The notes beneath the pieces are model-generated. The model saw only the letters and a program-made list of their open reading frames with translations. It had not been told where the DNA came from and searched no databases. The position numbers and the translations under genes are program-made. 7,012 nucleotides of DNA, taken from positions 1-7,012 of the forward strand of contig JAFOLE010000284.1 of NCBI GenBank assembly GCA_017419465.1, read 5' to 3'. Below are positions 4,141 to 7,012 of the stretch, in pieces; the stretch's first letter is position 1, and each line of letters starts with the position of its first letter. The stretch is from Solobacterium sp. Lineage in GTDB: Bacteria > Bacillota_I > Bacilli_A > Erysipelotrichales > Erysipelotrichaceae.

Positions 4141-5310
4141 TTATTTGCACTGTGCAAACGCCTGTTCGAAGTCTTCGATCAGATCGTTGACGTCCTCACA
4201 TCCGCAGGAGATACGGATCAGGTTGTTGTATGCCTTCTTCGGGAACATCAGTGTTACCACATCACCGAGGCTGGTCGCGATCGGCGGAATCTTTGTGGCG
4301 TCGCAGAATCTGCACATCTCCTCATAGCCGCCCTTGAGATGCACACACAGCATGCCGCCGAAGTTGCCGTTGATGAAGAGCTTCTTCGCAATCTCATGCT
4401 GGTGGTGGGATTCGAGACCCGGATAGGTGACGAAGTCGACTTCCGGTCTTGCCTCAAACCACTTCGCAAGGGTCAGGGCATTTTCGGACTGCTGCTTCAG
4501 ACGCAGCGGCATGGTCCGAACACTCCGCAGCGCAAGCCATGCGTCATACGGACTGATATGGGAACCGAGGTTGTCGTAGTAATAACGCACCCGGTTGATG
4601 TCTTCCCGTCTTCCGGCGACGATGCCGCATAATGCATCGCCGTGACCGACATAATACTTGGTTCCGGAGTGGACCACGATGTCTGCGCCCCAGTCGAGCG
4701 GACGCATGACACACGGGGAGAGGAAGGTGTTGTCGACGATGAACTTGCAGCCATGGGTATGCGCAAGCTCCGCAATGGCCGGAATATCCGCAAGCTTGAG
4801 CTGCGGGTTGGAAAGTGCCTCGAGGTAGACCACCTTGGTATTGGGACGCATTGCCTTTTCAATGTTGGAAAGATCAAGGATCTCAACGCGGGAGGTTTCA
4901 ATTCCCTTTGACGGCAGGATGTCCGCAAACATGCTGGAAGTGCACATGAAGGTGTCATCCGAACAGATGACGTGATCGCCCGCATTCAGATTGGAAAGCA
5001 GGGCATTGGAGATGGCTGCCATGCCGCAGGCGGTAATGACCGCATCTTCGGCATGCTCAAGCGCCATGACTTTCTTCTCCAGGGCGTTAGTGGTCGGGTT
5101 GGTGGTGCGGCTGTAAATATACAGATCCGGCTCCCATTCTGCGCCTCTGGCCAGCATCTCATCATACTGCTCGGCGGTTTCATAGCCGTAGGTGGAGGTT
5201 TCATAAATCGGTGTATTCATTGCCCGGGTAACGGGATCGGGTCCTTCACCGGCCTTGACGGCACGGGTATTGAACCGCATCTTGCTGAAATCGGTGTCGT
5301 ATCTGCTCAT
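4141..5310 (-). CDS. PLP-dependent Cys/Met-metabolism enzyme (methionine gamma-lyase / cystathionine gamma-synthase-like), 389 aa
   Basis: Fold-type I PLP enzyme of the trans-sulfuration family, expected to act in the cytoplasm on sulfur amino acids. Visible family residues: Y66-S-R68 in YSRTTNPTTNALE (phosphate contact across the dimer), C95-G-M97 in place of the usual SGM, E164...N168-P169, D193 in VDNTFLSP (pyridine nitrogen), S215-G-T217-K218-Y with K218 the Schiff-base lysine, GHGD at 222-225, SLGD at 347-350, and R366 in LIRISCG (substrate carboxylate). Two departures stand out. The catalytic Tyr that stacks on PLP is Phe (F121 in DDTFMCT, where Y-G-C/G is usual). The loop between SLGD and LIR is short and lacks the common HPA-x-M-x-H segment. 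Length is near the normal 380-400. The start at 5310 has AAAGGA 10 nt upstream. The gene has its own promoter-like -10 and terminator. Which reaction it catalyses cannot be decided from sequence; the Phe suggests altered chemistry. Confidence 0.85.
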   Translation of the reverse strand: MSRYDTDFSKMRFNTRAVKAGEGPDPVTRAMNTPIYETSTYGYETAEQYDEMLARGAEWEPDLYIYSRTTNPTTNALEKKVMALEHAEDAVITACGMAAISNALLSNLNAGDHVICSDDTFMCTSSMFADILPSKGIETSRVEILDLSNIEKAMRPNTKVVYLEALSNPQLKLADIPAIAELAHTHGCKFIVDNTFLSPCVMRPLDWGADIVVHSGTKYYVGHGDALCGIVAGRREDINRVRYYYDNLGSHISPYDAWLALRSVRTMPLRLKQQSENALTLAKWFEARPEVDFVTYPGLESHHQHEIAKKLFINGNFGGMLCVHLKGGYEEMCRFCDATKIPPIATSLGDVVTLMFPKKAYNNLIRISCGCEDVNDLIEDFEQAFAQCK

Positions 5311-5342
5311 AATGGTTAAATCCTTTCCTGCTGTAGTTTCAT

Positions 5343-5375
5343 GCCGGAATTCCGGCGTTCTGCGTTCTCATTATA
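5343..5375 (-). promoter_or_regulatory. Candidate promoter/operator of the gamma-lyase-like gene
   Basis: A perfect -10 TATAAT on the minus strand (5375-5370) is followed in the transcription direction by a tandem heptamer AGAACGC x2 (5368-5355). A perfect 14-bp palindrome GCCGGAATTCCGGC (5343-5356) comes next. These occupy roughly -6 to +20 of the predicted transcript. In RNA the palindrome can form a 5-bp hairpin with an AAUU loop. No clear -35 hexamer is seen at 16-18 bp, as is common for regulated promoters. The leader (about 53 nt) is too short for an S-box or T-box. The regulatory function is inferred. Confidence 0.45.
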
Positions 5376-5401
5376 CGGGATGAAGCGGTGTTCTCCGCAT
5401 G

Positions 5402-5431
5402 AAAAAGCAGATTCCTCAGCAAAGAATCTGC
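5402..5431 (-). terminator. Intrinsic terminator of the Na/Pi symporter-Nudix operon, overlapping the Nudix 3' end
   Basis: GCAGATTC (5407-5414) and GAATCTGC (5424-5431) form a perfect 8-bp stem around a 9-nt loop. On the minus strand the stem is followed by TTTTTC (5406-5401). The promoter-proximal arm lies inside the last codons of the Nudix gene (encoding part of RQIL) and the stop codon is in the loop. Confidence 0.88.
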
Positions 5432-5871
5432 CGCTGATATTCCCGGAATACCGGAATGATCGGTTCGGAGACTTCCGGAAGCTGATCCGGCGGGAAGAAG
5501 CGCAGCTCCGAAAGCTCGCTTTTCTGCGGACGCATGTCGCCGTGATACTTCCGGCAGAGATAGACGATTTCAACGTTGTATACCTCATCTCCGTTCGGAT
5601 AGATGTAGTGGGTTTCCTCACCGGAGTTGATCATGAAGAACTCCAGCTCATCCGCGATGAGGTTCATTTCTTCCAGCAGTTCCCGGCGGGCGCATTCCTC
5701 TACGCTCTCCCCGAGATTCATCGAGCCTCCGGCATATCCCCATTTCTGATTGTCGGTCCGTTTCCCAAGCAGGAGTTCACCCTGTTCATTGATGATGATC
5801 ACACTCGCTGCACACTGCAGGAGGGGACGTGTTCCGACGATCTTTCTGAGATCCATGATGTAATCAGACAT
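5416..5871 (-). CDS. Nudix hydrolase, 151 aa
   Basis: Cytoplasmic pyrophosphohydrolase acting on a nucleoside diphosphate linked to another moiety; the substrate cannot be read from sequence. The Nudix box is clear: G49-x5-E55-x7-R63-E64-L65-x-E67-E68-x-N70-L71, where the helix-binding Glu residues that hold Mg2+ (E64, E67, E68) are intact. Only the late Gly is replaced by Asn (N70). The strand before it (SVIIINEQGELLLGKR) and the W44-G-Y-A-G-G entry are typical. Length is usual for a single-domain Nudix protein. The start at 5871 has GAGGGGG 7 nt upstream and overlaps the end of the phosphate symporter gene by 8 nt, implying coupled translation. The C-terminal codons form part of the operon terminator. 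Linkage with phosphate uptake is suggestive of phosphate-related metabolism but proves nothing. Confidence 0.93.
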   Translation of the reverse strand: MSDYIMDLRKIVGTRPLLQCAASVIIINEQGELLLGKRTDNQKWGYAGGSMNLGESVEECARRELLEEMNLIADELEFFMINSGEETHYIYPNGDEVYNVEIVYLCRKYHGDMRPQKSELSELRFFPPDQLPEVSEPIIPVFREYQRQILC

Positions 5872-7012
5872 GGGTGTGCCCCCTCTTCTTCAGGACAAGA
5901 TTATCCTGCCGGTTCTGCGCATCGATCAGTTTGTCCAGACGCGAGAAGTATTCATCATGCGCGCTGTGATACAGCTGGTTGAACGAGGCGTCCTTGCCGC
6001 TGTGCAGGAAGCCGATGTAATCGTGTCCGTTTGCCGCAAGCTCCGGAGATACCCGGGCTAGGGTCGCCAGCCCGACATTGGAACAGGTATCAGAGATCCG
6101 CTCGATATCGCCGAGGACATCGATGAAATCCGAACCGGAATACACATTGCATTTCCCGTTCGCAAGCCGGGTCAGATGGTTTGCCTTCATGGCGTCGACG
6201 AGGTCGTCCACGACTTCTTCCAGCGGTTCGATTTCCATTGCCGCATTGGTGTCGCGGCGCCGGAATGCCTGGTCGGTCCGGCTGAGGATCCGGTTGATCA
6301 GATCATGCAGGACATCGAGTTCATGCAGGGCGGTGGGCGAGAAGGAAATGTTCTTCTGCGCGAGGTCTCTGCCGGTTTCCGCGATGTTCATCGCATGGTC
6401 TCCGAGACGTTCAAACTCATTGACGATCTTATAGTATTCGTTGAGGATCTGGATGTGTTCCTCCGCCTGAAGCTTTCCGGAGAGTGCCGCAAGGTATTTG
6501 CTTAAACTGTCCGTCATGAGGTCAAGGTTTTCCTCTTCCGCATCGATGGCGTCAAACTTTGCCTCACTGTAGCTGCCGAGCAGTTCAAACGAGGCAGAGA
6601 TGTTCCTGGATGCGATTTCCAGCATTGTGACCAGCAGATCATAACAGGAGCGCAGCGCCAGAGCCGGTGTGGAGAAGAAGACCGGGTTGAGTGCCTCAAG
6701 CTTGTCCTTGTACCGGTTTTCGCTGACCGGTTCCGGCTTTACGATCTGATAGGAGGCTTTTTCAAGCAGACCGATGAACGGAAGAAGGACAGCCGCACAG
6801 CCGAGATTGAAAATGCTGTTGGTATTGGCAATCGAACCCGGATTGACGATCGATTCCCAGATACCGTCGAGTACACCGAACTGATGCAGGATGGCAACGC
6901 CGATCAGAACCAGTGCGGATTTGCCGAGGTTATAGAGAATATTGACGATACCGACACGCTTCGCGTCCGGTACGGCGCCGATCGAACAGACGATCGCGGT
7001 GGTGACGCAGTC
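5864..7012 (-). CDS. Na+/phosphate symporter with C-terminal PhoU region (N-terminus outside window)
   Basis: The reading frame is open to the window edge, giving the last 382 residues of a larger protein. The first part carries the second Na/Pi-cotransporter repeat: DCVTTAIVCSIGA at 1-13, AKRVGIVNILYNLGKSAL, and the IANTNSIFNLGCAAVLLPF stretch at 62-80, a conserved substrate-site and helix motif of the NptA/YjbB type. After a linker (about 85-115) comes a helical PhoU region (about 118-345). It has the two metal-binding style motifs E-x-ERLGD-x3-N (E199 to N209) and D-x-ERISD-x3-N (D302-N312). PhoU domains usually tie transport to phosphate status. A Met at 6625 is internal, not the start. 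Transport should be inward symport of phosphate with sodium across the cytoplasmic membrane. The downstream Nudix gene overlaps it by 8 nt. Confidence 0.93.
   Translation of the reverse strand, partial: DCVTTAIVCSIGAVPDAKRVGIVNILYNLGKSALVLIGVAILHQFGVLDGIWESIVNPGSIANTNSIFNLGCAAVLLPFIGLLEKASYQIVKPEPVSENRYKDKLEALNPVFFSTPALALRSCYDLLVTMLEIASRNISASFELLGSYSEAKFDAIDAEEENLDLMTDSLSKYLAALSGKLQAEEHIQILNEYYKIVNEFERLGDHAMNIAETGRDLAQKNISFSPTALHELDVLHDLINRILSRTDQAFRRRDTNAAMEIEPLEEVVDDLVDAMKANHLTRLANGKCNVYSGSDFIDVLGDIERISDTCSNVGLATLARVSPELAANGHDYIGFLHSGKDASFNQLYHSAHDEYFSRLDKLIDAQNRQDNLVLKKRGHTHV

Noticed and set aside
4254..4985. Several alternative frames inside the gamma-lyase gene on both strands
   Set aside because: Arg/Ser/Pro-rich translations typical of shifted frames of a GC-balanced gene; no start signals.
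5311..5375. SAM or T-box riboswitch upstream of the sulfur amino acid enzyme
   Set aside because: The predicted leader is only about 53 nt with no multi-helix core, specifier loop or antiterminator.
5341..5982. 213-codon plus-strand frame across the Nudix gene and symporter end
   Set aside because: Antisense to two well-supported genes with intact catalytic motifs; no domain or ribosome binding site.

Overview
The window reads as a Bacillota (Firmicutes) chromosome of moderate GC. Strong AGGAGG-type ribosome binding sites, sigma-A-like promoters and short hairpin-plus-T-run terminators support this. The 140-residue L11 has a shortened N-terminal segment (PGPALASAGI) that I associate from memory with Erysipelotrichia/Mollicutes, so an Erysipelotrichaceae-like gut bacterium is my best guess. 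That placement is inference, not proof. Nothing resembles a prophage, integron, CRISPR array or complete insertion sequence.

Layout. 1-844 (minus): two adjacent integral membrane protein genes. The upstream one is a complete 262-aa Pr6Pr/FAR-17a-like six-helix protein; the downstream one is cut off by the window start. 845-1076: a divergent regulatory region with a strong sigma-A promoter facing right and an RNA leader that matches the architecture of the L1 autoregulatory site. 1077-2179 (plus): rplK-rplA (L11, L1), closed by an intrinsic terminator. 2288-2473 (minus): a 61-aa peptide with a textbook double-glycine secretion leader and an acidic, cysteine-free remainder, with its own terminator. 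2615-3531 (plus): an SseB-like two-domain protein whose stop codon overlaps (ATGA) the start of a 36-codon CxxC mini-protein, then a terminator. 3735-4025 (plus): a probable C-terminal remnant of an Rpn-family (PD-(D/E)XK transposase-like) protein.

4141-5310 (minus): a PLP-dependent gamma-lyase-like enzyme (Cys/Met metabolism fold) with unusual substitutions and a shortened C-terminal loop, preceded by a short leader carrying a perfect 14-bp palindrome and a tandem heptamer. 5416-7012 (minus): a Na+/phosphate symporter with a C-terminal PhoU region, N-terminus outside the window, overlapping by 8 nt a Nudix hydrolase gene whose terminator overlaps its own 3' end.

How the genes fit together. 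Most of the window is ordinary housekeeping in short, separately terminated units: ribosomal stalk/L1 proteins under likely L1 feedback, phosphate uptake coupled to a Nudix hydrolase, and sulfur amino acid metabolism. The least explained items are the small genes: the double-glycine peptide at 2288-2473, for which no processing transporter is visible here, and the translationally coupled CxxC mini-protein at 3421-3531. I found no complete novel multi-gene system.
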